A DNA stretch of 64,000 nt from Streptomyces sp. CB02366 (GCF_001905905.1 NZ_LIVT01000001.1:851952-915951); one strand, 5' to 3'; shown: positions 32,293-41,288, counted from the first letter of the stretch. Made by a program: numbers and translations. The notes: a model not told the origin generated them from the sequence alone.

Positions 32293-33348
32293 CTACAGGC
32301 GGACGCCGACCGTCACCGGCTCGTTGACCAGCGTGACGCCGAAGACCGCGTGCACGCCGGCGACGACCTCGCGGGCCAGCGCGAGCAGGTCCTCGGTGGT
32401 GGCCGCGCCCCGGTTGGTGAGCGCCAGGGTGTGCTTGGTGGAGATCCGGGCGGGGCCGTCGCCGTACCCCTTGGGGAATCCGGCCCGGTCGATCAGCCAG
32501 GCCGCCGAGGTCTTGGTACGGCCGCCCCCGGCGGGGAACGCCGGGGGCGTCACCTCCGGGCCGAGGTGGTCGCGAACCCGTACGAGGAAGTCCTGGAAGG
32601 CGGCCGGTTCGAGGATCGGATTGGTGAAGAAGGAGCCCGCCGACCAGGTGTCGTGGTCCTCGGGGTCCAGCACCATGCCCTTGCCCGCCCGAAGCTTCAG
32701 CACGGTTTCCCTGGCCGCCGACGCGGGAACGCGCTCGCCCTGTTCGACCCCCATGGCCCTGGCCGTTTCGGGGTAGGCCAGAGGCGCGGAGAGACCGTTC
32801 GCCTCTTCCAGCTCGAATCGGACACGCAGCACCACGAAACGATCGGGTTCGGCCTTGAAGCGGCTGTGACGGTACGAGAACGCGCACTCCGCGTTCGCCA
32901 TGGTCACGGTCTCCCGGGTGTGCCGGTCGTAGGCGACGACCTCCGTGATGGTGGAGGACACCTCCTGTCCGTACGCGCCGACGTTCTGGATGGGGGTCGC
33001 GCCCGCCGATCCGGGGATGCCGGCCAGGCACTCGATGCCCGCGAGGCCCGCCTCGACGGTCCGGGCGACGGCGTCGGTCCACACCTCGCCGGCCGCCAGC
33101 TCCAGGGACGTGCCCGAGAGGTGGAAGCCCTGGGTGGCGATGCGCAGCGCGGTGCCGTCGAAGCCCTTGTCCCCGATGACCAGGTTGGAGCCGCCGCCGA
33201 TCACCAGCAGCGGGGTGCCGCTCGCGTCGGCCTCGCGCACGGCGGCGACCACCTCGGCGTCGGTCGTGGCGGTCAGCAGCCGGGTGGCGGGACCGCCGAG
33301 CCGGAAGGTGGTCAGGGGGGCGAGGGGGGCGTCGTGGAGTTCCTGCAC
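32293..33348 (-). CDS. murB: UDP-N-acetylenolpyruvoylglucosamine reductase
   Basis: 351 residues; GTG 33348 gives (M)QELHDAPLAPLTTFRLGG. FAD-binding features: LLVIGGGSNLVIGD and GIPGSAGATPIQNVGAYGQE. Active-site regions: YRHSRFK and GSFFTNPI, with a C-terminal ISTKHTLALTNRGAA. Catalyses NADPH reduction to UDP-N-acetylmuramate in cytosolic peptidoglycan synthesis. Stands alone between unrelated genes. Confidence 0.95.
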   Translation of the reverse strand: MQELHDAPLAPLTTFRLGGPATRLLTATTDAEVVAAVREADASGTPLLVIGGGSNLVIGDKGFDGTALRIATQGFHLSGTSLELAAGEVWTDAVARTVEAGLAGIECLAGIPGSAGATPIQNVGAYGQEVSSTITEVVAYDRHTRETVTMANAECAFSYRHSRFKAEPDRFVVLRVRFELEEANGLSAPLAYPETARAMGVEQGERVPASAARETVLKLRAGKGMVLDPEDHDTWSAGSFFTNPILEPAAFQDFLVRVRDHLGPEVTPPAFPAGGGRTKTSAAWLIDRAGFPKGYGDGPARISTKHTLALTNRGAATTEDLLALAREVVAGVHAVFGVTLVNEPVTVGVRL

Positions 33349-33419
33349 GGGGACAAGAGTACGGTCCGCGCCCCCGCCGCCGGTGCGGGGCCACGGACCG
33401 TGCGCCGGGCCCCGGGGGC

Positions 33420-34880
33420 TCAGACGGCCACCGTCCGCGACTCGCGGCCCGGCTCCTCCCCCTCCTTCTCCGCCGCGCTCCGGTCCACCGGGGCGGCACC
33501 GCGGCGACCCGGGATCAGCAGCGCGGCCAGAGCCCCCAGCGCGACCGCCCCGGCCCCGATCCAGAGGGCGGGCACGGTGCCGTCCGCGAACAGCCGCGGC
33601 GAGCCGTACCCGCCCCGGGCGGCGAAGACCGCGGCGAGGACGGCGACCCCGAGCGCCCCGCCGACCTCCCGCATCGCGCTGTTGGCCCCGGAGGCGATGC
33701 CCTGCTCTCCGGGCCGGACGCTGGAGAGCACCAGTCCGGCGGCGGGCGCGAAGTACATCGCCATGCCGACTCCACCGGTGATCAGGGCGGGGAGCAGGGC
33801 GGTGTAGCTCACCCCGGGGTCGAGGGTCAGGGCGAAGAGGGAGAGCCCGACGGCCTGGAGCACGAGTCCGGTGACCACCACCGGACGGCCGCCGAACCGG
33901 TCGGAGAGGTGCCCGGCGAGGGGCGCCACGAGGATCGGCATCCCGGTCCAGGGCAGCATCCGCAGTCCGGCCTCGGTGGGCGAGTGGCCGAGGCCGTTCT
34001 GCAGGAACTGGCTGAGCAGGAAGATCGACCCGAACATCCCGAGGAACATCAGCAGACTCGCCGCGTTGATCCCGAGGAAGGCCCGGCCGCGGAACAGCCG
34101 CATCGGCAGTATCGGGTTCTCGGCCCGCAGTCCGTGGCGTACGAACAGCGCGAGCACCGCCGCGCCGGCGATCAGCCCGGTCAGGACGACGGGGCTGGTC
34201 CAGCCGTGGCCGGGGGCGTTGACCAGGGCGTAGACGATGCCGAAGAGGCCCGTGCTGACCAGCGCCGTGCCACGGATGTCCAGGGGCGCCTTCGGGGCGT
34301 ACGACTCGGTGAGCCGGAGGCGGGCCAGCGGCAGCAGCGCCAGACCGATGGGCACGTTCAGCCAGAAGATCCACTGCCAGGAGACGTGTTCGGTGAGCGA
34401 GCCGCCGATCAGCGGACCGCCGGCGACCGCGACGCCGGTCACCGCGCCGAAGGCGCCGAGCGCCGCCCCTCGCCGCTCGGCCGGCACGGCCTCGCCGATC
34501 AGGGTGAGCGTCAGCGGCATCATGACCGCGGCCCCGGCGCCCTGGACCGCCCGGAAGGCGATCAGCTCCCCGATGCCCGGGGAGAGGGCGGCCGCGGCGG
34601 AGGCAGCGGTGAAGACGGCGAGTCCGGCCATGAACAGCCGGCGCCTGCCGAACCGGTCCCCGAGCGCGGCCCCCAGCATCAGCAGCACGGCGAAGGTCAG
34701 GGTGTAGGCGTTGACCGTCCACTCCAACTCCTCCAGGCCGCCGCCGAGGTCGCCGCGGATGGACGGGAGCGCCGTGGTGACGACGAGGTTGTCCAGGGCG
34801 GCCATGAATCCGGCGACGCTCGTGATGACCAGGACCCAGACCGCTCCCCCGCGGCCTGCTCTTCCGTGCTGTGCCTCCAT
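33420..34880 (-). CDS. MFS drug efflux transporter (DHA2/EmrB-QacA type)
   Basis: 486 residues with about 14 hydrophobic segments. N-terminal motif D1-like LDNLVVTTALPSI and motif A GDRFGRRRLF are typical of DHA2 proton-driven exporters, as is motif C-like GVAVAGGPLIGG. Lies 74 bp downstream of a TetR gene on the same strand, with a palindrome in the gap, so it is probably the target of that repressor. Substrate unknown, likely a toxic or antibiotic-like compound. Confidence 0.9.
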   Translation of the reverse strand: MEAQHGRAGRGGAVWVLVITSVAGFMAALDNLVVTTALPSIRGDLGGGLEELEWTVNAYTLTFAVLLMLGAALGDRFGRRRLFMAGLAVFTAASAAAALSPGIGELIAFRAVQGAGAAVMMPLTLTLIGEAVPAERRGAALGAFGAVTGVAVAGGPLIGGSLTEHVSWQWIFWLNVPIGLALLPLARLRLTESYAPKAPLDIRGTALVSTGLFGIVYALVNAPGHGWTSPVVLTGLIAGAAVLALFVRHGLRAENPILPMRLFRGRAFLGINAASLLMFLGMFGSIFLLSQFLQNGLGHSPTEAGLRMLPWTGMPILVAPLAGHLSDRFGGRPVVVTGLVLQAVGLSLFALTLDPGVSYTALLPALITGGVGMAMYFAPAAGLVLSSVRPGEQGIASGANSAMREVGGALGVAVLAAVFAARGGYGSPRLFADGTVPALWIGAGAVALGALAALLIPGRRGAAPVDRSAAEKEGEEPGRESRTVAV

Positions 34881-34894
34881 CGCTCCCCCTAATG

Positions 34895-34914
34895 GTTAGT
34901 CATTGATTACTAAC
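34895..34914. promoter_or_regulatory. Palindrome upstream of the efflux gene
   Basis: GTTAGT-N8-ACTAAC, 14 bp before the transporter start. It is AT-rich relative to surroundings and probably a TetR operator. Confidence 0.6.
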
Positions 34915-34954
34915 TTCTGCGGACAGAAGGCCGGGCGGTCCCCGGGGGCGCTGT

Positions 34955-35512
34955 TCACTCGACGGGCCGGGCCGAGTCGTAGAACCCGGTCCAGACGCGG
35001 TGGGCGGCCGGGAATCCCAGCGAGGCGAGGGTGTTGACGAGCATCCCGTACGCCAGGAAGGTCGTCGTCCCGTTCTCGTCGGCGCCGAGCGCCAGGTGCA
35101 CCTCGTCCCGCATCCGCGCCCAGGCCGCCCGCAGGGACTCCCCGAAGGCGTGGTCCCCGGCGGCCTCCGCCGCGGCGACCGCCGCGTACATCTGCATCTG
35201 CATCATCAGCTTCTCGCCGTCGTGGACGATCAGCCGCTGGTACGCCCTCGCCATGGCGTGCAGCGCCTCTTCCCCCTCCAGCCCCGCGGACGCCTCCGCG
35301 AAGACCCCGCGGGTGTCCTCCAGGCAGCGTTCGGCCGCCGCGAGGAAGATGGCCTGCTTGTTGGGGAAGAGCCGGAAGAGGTACGGCTGCGAGACGCCGA
35401 CCCGCCGGGCGATCACCTCGGTGGACGTCCCGTGGTAGCCGCCCCGGGCGAACTCGGTGACCGCCGCCCGCACGACGCTCTCGCGCCGCTCCTGGGCACT
35501 CATCCTTGCCAT
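34955..35512 (-). CDS. TetR-family regulator of the efflux gene
   Basis: 185 residues. N-terminal HTH (TSTEVIARRVGVSQPYLFRLFPNK) in typical TetR form, then a helical sensor domain with a Met/Gln-rich patch (KLMMQMQMYAAVAAA). Its own upstream palindrome (35521-35536) and the one before the transporter share a GTTA/TAAC core, indicating autoregulation and control of efflux. Confidence 0.9.
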   Translation of the reverse strand: MARMSAQERRESVVRAAVTEFARGGYHGTSTEVIARRVGVSQPYLFRLFPNKQAIFLAAAERCLEDTRGVFAEASAGLEGEEALHAMARAYQRLIVHDGEKLMMQMQMYAAVAAAEAAGDHAFGESLRAAWARMRDEVHLALGADENGTTTFLAYGMLVNTLASLGFPAAHRVWTGFYDSARPVE

Positions 35513-35520
35513 GAAAGTAA

Positions 35521-35536
35521 GTTATTGCTCAATAAC
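35521..35536. promoter_or_regulatory. Palindrome upstream of the TetR gene
   Basis: GTTATTG-CT-CAATAAC, perfect 7-bp arms, 8 bp before the regulator start. Probable autoregulatory operator. Confidence 0.65.
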
Positions 35537-35574
35537 CGAGGAGCGCAAGGGCCGGGACCGGACGGACACGCGTG

Positions 35575-35614
35575 AGGGGCGTCCCTCCGCAGGCTCCTGC
35601 GGAGGGACGCCCCT
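35575..35614 (-). terminator. Terminator after the hadB-like gene
   Basis: Perfect 19-bp inverted repeat with a 2-nt loop (35575-35593 with 35596-35614), 27 bp beyond the stop. Confidence 0.8.
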
Positions 35615-35641
35615 GCGACCGCGACCGCGCGGCGGTACGGA

Positions 35642-36070
35642 TCAGGCGAGCCGCACGACGGCCCGGGACATCCCCAGGACCTTCTTGCCGTCGCACACGG
35701 CGACCAGGTCCACCCGGACCAGGTTGTCGTCCAGCTTCGCCGCGACCTTGCCGCTGACCTCGATCGACGTGCCCTCGTCGTCGTTGGGCACGACCACCGG
35801 CTTGGTGAAGCGCACCCCGTAGTCGACGACCGCGCCCGGGTCGCCGGCCCAGTCCGTGACCACCCGGATCGCCTCGGCCATCGTGAACATGCCGTGCGCG
35901 ATCACGTCGGGCAGCCCGACCTCGCGCGCGAACCTCTCGTTCCAGTGGATGGGGTTGAAGTCCCCCGAGGCGCCCGCGTACTGCACGAGCGTGGCCCGCG
36001 TCACGGGGAACGACCGCGCCGGCAGCTCCGTGCCGACCTCGACCGAACCGTAAGAGACCTTCGCCGTCAT
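35642..36070 (-). CDS. MaoC-family dehydratase, HadB-like
   Basis: 142 residues; ATG 36070 is preferred because GGAGG lies 5 bp before it. Hot-dog fold with the hydratase-2 motif DFNPIHWNERFAREVGLPDV (Asp and His catalytic). Starts inside the stop of the upstream HadA-like gene. In mycobacteria the equivalent subunits form the (3R)-hydroxyacyl-ACP dehydratase of mycolate-type fatty acid elongation. In Streptomyces the partner pathway is not established, so only the activity class is claimed. Confidence 0.88.
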   Translation of the reverse strand: MTAKVSYGSVEVGTELPARSFPVTRATLVQYAGASGDFNPIHWNERFAREVGLPDVIAHGMFTMAEAIRVVTDWAGDPGAVVDYGVRFTKPVVVPNDDEGTSIEVSGKVAAKLDDNLVRVDLVAVCDGKKVLGMSRAVVRLA

Positions 36071-36522
36071 CACGCCTCCTCGGCGGCGCGCGCCACCAGC
36101 TTCGTGAGCGCCGTGACCACCAGCTCACCGGCCTCGTCGTACACGTCCCCGCGGATGTCGAGAACGTCGTTGCCCGCGAGGGACTTGATGCCCTCGATCG
36201 TGGAGGTCACCGTCAACCGGTCCCCCGCCCGCACCGGACGTACGTAGGAGAACTTCTGGTCCCCGTGGACCACCCGGCTGTAGTCCAGGCCCAGCTGCGG
36301 GTCCTGCACCACCTGTCCGGCGGCCCGGTAGGTGATCGAGAAGACAAACGTGGGCGGTGCGATCACATCGGCGTGACCGAGAGCACGGGCGGCCTCCGCG
36401 TCCACGTACGCCGGATTGGCGTCGCCCACCGCCTCGGCGAACTCGCGGATCTTCTCCCGGCCGACCTCGTACGCCGGGGTGGGCGGATAGGTCCGCCCCA
36501 CGAAGGACTGGTCGAGCGCCAT
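36070..36522 (-). CDS. MaoC-like dehydratase, HadA-like (UPF0336)
   Basis: 150 residues, starting MALDQSFVGRTYPPTPAYEVG. It is the N-terminal-type MaoC domain (FAEAVGDANPAYVD, then APPTFVFSI), lacking the full catalytic set and expected to form a heterodimer with the next protein. One-base overlap with the HadB-like start indicates coupled translation. Gene order rpmG-hadA-hadB matches that of mycobacteria and Streptomyces. Confidence 0.88.
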   Translation of the reverse strand: MALDQSFVGRTYPPTPAYEVGREKIREFAEAVGDANPAYVDAEAARALGHADVIAPPTFVFSITYRAAGQVVQDPQLGLDYSRVVHGDQKFSYVRPVRAGDRLTVTSTIEGIKSLAGNDVLDIRGDVYDEAGELVVTALTKLVARAAEEA

Positions 36523-36601
36523 GAGCTCGCTACCTCCTGATCAAACCTGGTGAAAGACGAATACGGGCACGCCCCCGCGGGGGCGGCCCCATACAACGAC
36601 A

Positions 36602-36630
36602 CGAGGCCGCCCCCAGAGGGGACGGCCTCG
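36602..36630 (-). terminator. Terminator after rpmG
   Basis: 13-bp stem with one mismatch (36602-36614 with 36618-36630, AGA loop), 15 bp beyond the rpmG stop. Confidence 0.7.
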
Positions 36631-36644
36631 TGTACGAGCCTGAT

Positions 36645-36809
36645 TCAGCGCGTTTCGCGGTGCGCGGTGTGCGAGTTGCAGCGCGGGCAGTGCTTCTTCA
36701 TCTCAAGACGGTCCGGGTTGTTACGCCGGTTCTTCTTGGTGATGTAGTTCCGCTCCTTGCACTCCACGCAGGCCAGCGTGATCTTCGGGCGGACGTCGGT
36801 GGCAGCCAC
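36645..36809 (-). CDS. rpmG: 50S ribosomal protein L33, zinc-binding form
   Basis: 54 residues; GTG 36809 after AAGGAGC gives (M)[15 protein letters not shown]. Two CxxC pairs (CVEC and CPRC) make this the C+ zinc-ribbon paralogue, the type replaced by a Cys-less copy under Zur control when zinc is scarce. It sits directly downstream of tRNA-Met and tRNA-Thr. Confidence 0.96.
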
Positions 36810-36897
36810 GTGAGTGCTCCTTGGACGGACGATGGACGGATGAACGCATAAAAGGGTAGCCGATCGAAGGACCGACCCAACCATCGGCTACCGTTAG

Positions 36898-36970
36898 TAG
36901 CGGTGACCGGACTTGAACCGGTGACACAGCGATTATGAGCCGCTTGCTCTACCGACTGAGCTACACCGCT
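36898..36970 (-). tRNA. tRNA-Met (CAT), elongator
   Basis: 73 nt; perfect 7-bp acceptor stem, D arm GCTCAGTCGGTAGAGC, anticodon loop CTCATAA, T arm CCGGTTCAAGTCCGG. The paired first acceptor position argues for elongator rather than initiator. CCA not encoded. Confidence 0.96.
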
Positions 36971-37016
36971 TTGATGAATGAGTCCCCCCGCCGAAGCGGG
37001 GTTTCCCGATCACCAG

Positions 37017-37089
37017 AGCCCCAATGCGGAATCGAACCGCAGACCTTCTCCTTACCATGGAGACGCTCTACCGACTGAGCTATTGGGGC
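37017..37089 (-). tRNA. tRNA-Thr (GGT)
   Basis: 73 nt; acceptor GCCCCAA/TTGGGGC, anticodon loop ATGGTAA, T arm GCGGTTCGATTCCGC. CCA not encoded. Forms a cluster with tRNA-Met and rpmG. Confidence 0.96.
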
Positions 37090-37100
37090 GAGCGAGGAAG

Positions 37101-37130
37101 ACATTACACGGTCCCGGGCCGGTTGCCCAA
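37101..37130 (-). promoter_or_regulatory. Putative promoter of tRNA-Thr/tRNA-Met/rpmG
   Basis: Minus strand: -35 TTGGGC (37125-37130), 18-bp spacer, -10 TAATGT (37101-37106), giving a start only a few bases before the tRNA, as usual for tRNA genes. Confidence 0.5.
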
Positions 37131-37342
37131 ATCCGTTTCTCCCGCACGTTCCGCCCCCCGTCCCAGGCCGTCCACACCCCCTGATCAGGGCGTGATCCAC
37201 GTCGAACGCGCCTGCGGAACGACCCCTGCCGAGGGCTCGGGCGGGCGCACCGGTACGACTATTCCGCTCCTCCCGGAAGCCGTCCCCGTACACCTCTAGG
37301 GTGTGGTCACTCCGTGTGATCTGTCCCCTCCCCAGGAGCGCG

Positions 37343-38638
37343 ATGCCTGACAGCCAGCCACGGCGGCCCGACGACAACGCGCCCGACAGCGCCGACGCGG
37401 CCACCCCCGCCGGGCCCCCCGCCCTCGTCCTCGGCGGCGCGCGGCTCGTCGACGGCCGGGCCGTCGACGTACGCCTCAGCGGCAGCCGGATCGAGGCCGT
37501 CGGCACCGCGGGCAGCCTCACCGCCCGCGGCCCCCGCGTGGACCTCCGCGGCTACCTCCTGCTCCCCGCCCCCGCGGAGGCCCACGCCCACAGCGACGTC
37601 GCCCTCACCGCGGACAGTGCGGGCCCGGACAGCCCGGGGCCCGCCTCCCACCGCACCGAGGACATCCAGCGCCGCGCCACCGAGGCCGCCCTCCTCCAGC
37701 TGGGCCACGGGGCCACCGCCCTGCGCGCCCACGTCCGCGTCGGGGACGTCCGGGGGCTCGCCCCGCTCGAAGCCGTCCTGCAGACCCGGCGGGCGCTGCG
37801 CGGCCTCACCGACGTCCTGCCGGTGGCGGTGCCCCGCCTGCTCACCGGCATCGCCGGGGCGGACAGCCTCGCGATGCTCAGGGACGCGGTGAAAATGGGC
37901 GCGGCCGTCGTCGGCGGCTGCCCCGACCTCGATCCGGACCCCACGGGTTACACCGAGGCCGTCCTGGAGATCGCCGCCGAACACGGCTGCCCGGTGGACC
38001 TGCACACCGACGGCGACGATCCGACCCGGCTGGCCCGGCTCGCCTCGATGGCCGCCGGCCTGCGCCCCGGCGTCGTCCTCGGCCCCTGCGCCGGTCTGGC
38101 CCACCTCCCCCTGGACGCCGCGACCCGCGCCGCCGACCGGCTCGCCGCCGCCGAGATCACCGTGGTCTGCCTGCCCCAGGGCGGCTGCGCCGGCTCCGAG
38201 CGCCGCACGACCGCCCCCGTACGGCTGCTGCGGTCGGCCGGCGTGCGCGTCGCGGCGGGCGGCGGGGCCCTGCGGGACACGGCCAACCCCGTGGGCCGCG
38301 GCGACCCGCTGGAGGCGGCATACCTGCTCGCCTCGCAGGCGGGGCTCCGAGCCGAACAGGCGTACGACCTGGTCTCCACGGCCGCCCGCGGGGCGCTCGG
38401 CCTGCCCGACGTGCGCGTCGAGGCGGGCTTTCCCGCCGAACTCCTCGCCGTACGCGGCGAACGGCTCGCCGCGGCGCTCTCCCTCGGCTACAGCCGCGTC
38501 GTGGTCCACCGCGGCCGGATCGTCGCCCGCACCAGCGCGGTGCGCGAGTACTGCGACTCCGACACCGACGCCGCCGCGGGGTCCGGCGGGCTGCCGCGCC
38601 AGGGCCGACCCGACCCGGGTCCGGGGCCGAGGAACTGA
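37343..38638 (+). CDS. Amidohydrolase-like protein, catalytic residues partly lost
   Basis: 431 residues; ATG after CAGGAG. Cytosine-deaminase/dihydroorotase-like layout: an N-terminal beta sandwich (LVLGGARLVDG), HxH at His81/His83 (HAHSD), and a TIM barrel. Where CodA-type enzymes carry HxDE, this has HTDGDD, so the catalytic Glu is replaced. The region expected to hold the metal-binding Asp reads GGGALRDTANPVGRGDP. These losses suggest an inactive or altered enzyme. The C-terminal ~30 residues are low complexity. Function not assigned. Confidence 0.7.
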   Translation: MPDSQPRRPDDNAPDSADAATPAGPPALVLGGARLVDGRAVDVRLSGSRIEAVGTAGSLTARGPRVDLRGYLLLPAPAEAHAHSDVALTADSAGPDSPGPASHRTEDIQRRATEAALLQLGHGATALRAHVRVGDVRGLAPLEAVLQTRRALRGLTDVLPVAVPRLLTGIAGADSLAMLRDAVKMGAAVVGGCPDLDPDPTGYTEAVLEIAAEHGCPVDLHTDGDDPTRLARLASMAAGLRPGVVLGPCAGLAHLPLDAATRAADRLAAAEITVVCLPQGGCAGSERRTTAPVRLLRSAGVRVAAGGGALRDTANPVGRGDPLEAAYLLASQAGLRAEQAYDLVSTAARGALGLPDVRVEAGFPAELLAVRGERLAAALSLGYSRVVVHRGRIVARTSAVREYCDSDTDAAAGSGGLPRQGRPDPGPGPRN

Positions 38639-38672
38639 GCACGACCCCGCCGCCGGGCGTACGGTCGGTGGT

Positions 38673-39329
38673 ATGCGCATTGTCATCGCAGGTGGACACG
38701 GACAGATCGCACTGCGGCTGGAGCGGCTGCTCGCCGCACGCGGGGATGAAGCCGTAGGGATCATCCGCAACCCCCGACAGAGCCAGGACCTGACCGACGC
38801 CGGCGCCCAACCCGCCGTGCTGGACCTCGAATCGGCCACCGTGGAACAGGTGGCGGAAGTGCTGCGGGGGGCGGACGCCGCCGTCTTCGCTGCGGGCGCG
38901 GGCCCCGACAGCGGCACCGACCGGAAGGACACCGTCGACCGCGACGCGGCCGTGCTGTTCGCCGACGCGGCCGAGGCGGCGGGCGTCCGCCGCTTCCTCG
39001 TCGTCTCCTCCATGGGCGCCGACCCCGACCACGCCGGGAACGAGGTCTTCGACGTGTACCTGCGGGCCAAGGGCGCCGCCGACGCCGCCGTACGCGCCCG
39101 TACGGCGCTGGACTGGACGATCCTGCGCCCCGGCATGCTGACGAACGACGCGGGCACCGGCCAGGTCCTCCTGGCGGCCACGACGGGGCGCGGCCCGATC
39201 CCCCGCGACGACGTGGCGGCCACCCTGCTGGAACTGCTGGACACCCCGGCGACGGCGGGCCTCACCCTGGAGGCGATCTCCGGAACCAGACCGGTGGCGG
39301 TGGCCGTGAAGGACATCGCGGGCAACTGA
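38673..39329 (+). CDS. NAD(P)-binding SDR/NmrA-like protein
   Basis: 218 residues. Rossmann start MRIVIAGGHGQIALRLE, then GIIRNPRQ and RFLVVSSMGAD, with LDWTILRPGMLT near the C-terminus, typical of extended atypical SDRs resembling YwnB-type proteins. It probably binds NADP. Lies 34 bp after the amidohydrolase-like gene on the same strand, so possibly cotranscribed. Substrate unknown. Confidence 0.85.
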   Translation: MRIVIAGGHGQIALRLERLLAARGDEAVGIIRNPRQSQDLTDAGAQPAVLDLESATVEQVAEVLRGADAAVFAAGAGPDSGTDRKDTVDRDAAVLFADAAEAAGVRRFLVVSSMGADPDHAGNEVFDVYLRAKGAADAAVRARTALDWTILRPGMLTNDAGTGQVLLAATTGRGPIPRDDVAATLLELLDTPATAGLTLEAISGTRPVAVAVKDIAGN

Positions 39330-39434
39330 CCGAAGCGGCCCCGGGCCGGGAACCTCGTGGGCGGGCGCCGCGGGCAGGGATCCGCCGCCCGGCCCTCGGC
39401 CCCCTCGGCCCCCTCGCCCCCCCCGGACAACGAG

Positions 39435-39469
39435 GAAGCCCCCGACCGGTTCAACCGGTCGGGGGCTTC
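39435..39469. terminator. Terminator between SDR gene and tRNA-Tyr
   Basis: 17-bp perfect inverted repeat (39435-39451 with 39453-39469) with an effective TTCAA loop, serving the converging SDR and tRNA-Tyr genes. Confidence 0.8.
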
Positions 39470-39476
39470 GTTCGCG

Positions 39477-39558
<82 letters not shown>

Positions 39559-39721
39559 TCGAACGACGCGTCGGATCTCGTGGTGATCTCCTTGGCGACG
39601 ACGTAAACAATACCTGATGGCCAGGGGTGCTCCGCCACCTCATTGATCCGCAGCCGCCGGGGGTGGCGGTGGCTAGGCTTGCGCTGTATCCCCGCACATA
39701 CGACGCAAGGAGCCACACGTC

Positions 39722-40210
39722 ATGGCCGACTCCAGTTTCGACATCGTCTCGAAGGTCGAGCGGCAGGAGGTCGACAACGCCCTCAACCAGGCCGCCAAGG
39801 AGATCTCCCAGCGCTACGACTTCAAGGGCACGGGCGCCTCGATCTCGTGGTCGGGCGAGAAGATCCTGATGGAGGCGAACGGGGAGGAGCGCGTCAAGGC
39901 CATCCTCGACATCTTCCAGTCCAAGCTGATCAAGCGCGGCATCTCGCTGAAGTCGCTGGACGCCGGCGAGCCGCAGCTCTCCGGCAAGGAGTACAAGATC
40001 TTCGCCTCCATCGAGGAGGGGATCTCCCAGGAGAACGCCAAGAAGGTGGCGAAGACGATCCGCGACGAGGGCCCCAAGGGCGTCAAGGCGCAGGTCCAGG
40101 GCGACGAGCTGCGGGTCAGCTCGAAGAGCCGGGACGACCTCCAGGCCGTTCAGGCGCTGCTGAAGGGCAAGGACTTCGAGTTCGCGATCCAGTTCGTGAA
40201 CTACCGCTGA
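39722..40210 (+). CDS. YajQ family nucleotide-binding protein
   Basis: 162 residues. Starts [20 protein letters not shown] and has the family blocks SQRYDFKGT and [15 protein letters not shown]. YajQ proteins bind nucleotides/RNA, and some bind cyclic di-GMP to control transcription. Stand-alone gene, well conserved in actinobacteria. The exact role here is not known. Confidence 0.93.
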   Translation: MADSSFDIVSKVERQEVDNALNQAAKEISQRYDFKGTGASISWSGEKILMEANGEERVKAILDIFQSKLIKRGISLKSLDAGEPQLSGKEYKIFASIEEGISQENAKKVAKTIRDEGPKGVKAQVQGDELRVSSKSRDDLQAVQALLKGKDFEFAIQFVNYR

Positions 40211-40355
40211 GAAACGCCTTCGGCCTGCTGAAACGTGGCCGGCGGGGTTGACAGGGCACATCGGGGGCACAGCGCCGAGGACCGCCTCGACGGCCGCCCG
40301 CGTTGTGCCCTCGCCGCCGGGCCGCACTGTCGGTAGCGCCCTCTACGCTTTCCGC

Positions 40356-41114
40356 ATGGCCGCGAACCGCCCCAAGGTGCCCCGCCCGTTGGTCCGCCAG
40401 CTGCTCGTCGAGGCCGGTCACCGGTGTGCGATACCGACGTGCCGCGCGACCCCTCTGGAGATCGCGCACATCGTGCCCTGGCACCGCGTCCGGAGGCACG
40501 ACCTCCCCAACATGATCGTCCTGTGCCCGAACTGCCACACCCGCTTCGACCGCGGAGACATCGACCGCCAGGCCATGTTCCGCTACAAGGAGCTGCTACG
40601 GCTCTCGGACGCCAACCACGTGGCCCCCGAGGACTCCTCCCCGAGAGCCGGCCTCATCCGGGCCTACCGGCTGTTCCAGAACGAGATGATCAGGTGGCAC
40701 AAGTCCATCACCCAGCTCGTCCTGGCCATCGTTTTCTCCTCCGCCGGTTTTCCGGCCGGCAATGCGGAGAAGTGCCTCCGCGCCGCGTCCATCGCCCGCG
40801 CGGCCGCCGACAAGCTGGCGGAGCTGGGTGACGAGGACGTCACCGAGGCGGCGAACCACCTCTTCGACCGGTACCGGACCTGGGCGGACGACGTGTTCGA
40901 CCTCAAGCCTTCCGTCTTCCACAGGAGCAGCAGGGACGAGTACGAGGACGAGAGGCGGGAGAGGTTCATGGAATTCGTCGCCCTCCATGAGGAGGTCTGC
41001 GCGGCGCTGGACCTGGACCCCGCGGAGTTGGACCTCTTCGAGGCCAGGGGGAACGACCGGGAGCTGCCCGCAGTCCCCCTCGGCACCCGCGGCCTCTGGA
41101 AGACGGGCGGGTGA
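40356..41114 (+). CDS. HNH endonuclease domain protein
   Basis: 252 residues; ATG 40356 is the most likely start. N-terminal HNH fold: CAIPTC, then EIAHIVPWHRV, NMIVLCPNCHTRFD, giving the His-Asn-His core with two zinc-binding Cys pairs. The C-terminal ~150 residues are helical and not recognised, with a mildly acidic stretch (DEYEDERRERF). There is no partner methyltransferase or terminase nearby, so it is not an obvious restriction or phage gene. Substrate unknown. Confidence 0.8.
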   Translation: MAANRPKVPRPLVRQLLVEAGHRCAIPTCRATPLEIAHIVPWHRVRRHDLPNMIVLCPNCHTRFDRGDIDRQAMFRYKELLRLSDANHVAPEDSSPRAGLIRAYRLFQNEMIRWHKSITQLVLAIVFSSAGFPAGNAEKCLRAASIARAAADKLAELGDEDVTEAANHLFDRYRTWADDVFDLKPSVFHRSSRDEYEDERRERFMEFVALHEEVCAALDLDPAELDLFEARGNDRELPAVPLGTRGLWKTGG

Positions 41115-41288
41115 CCGCGCGAACGCCTCGGTCCCGGGCCTCGGAGCCGTGTCCCGGACCGGCCTCGACGATGTGCCTCTTCGGGTTCCCCGCCGTCTCC
41201 ACGGGCCGGGTGCGATGTCCGAATACCGCCGGTGAGGTGCGGTGGGCGGGCGCACACTGGCCGTACGGACCGGGGAAGTGAGCAGACG

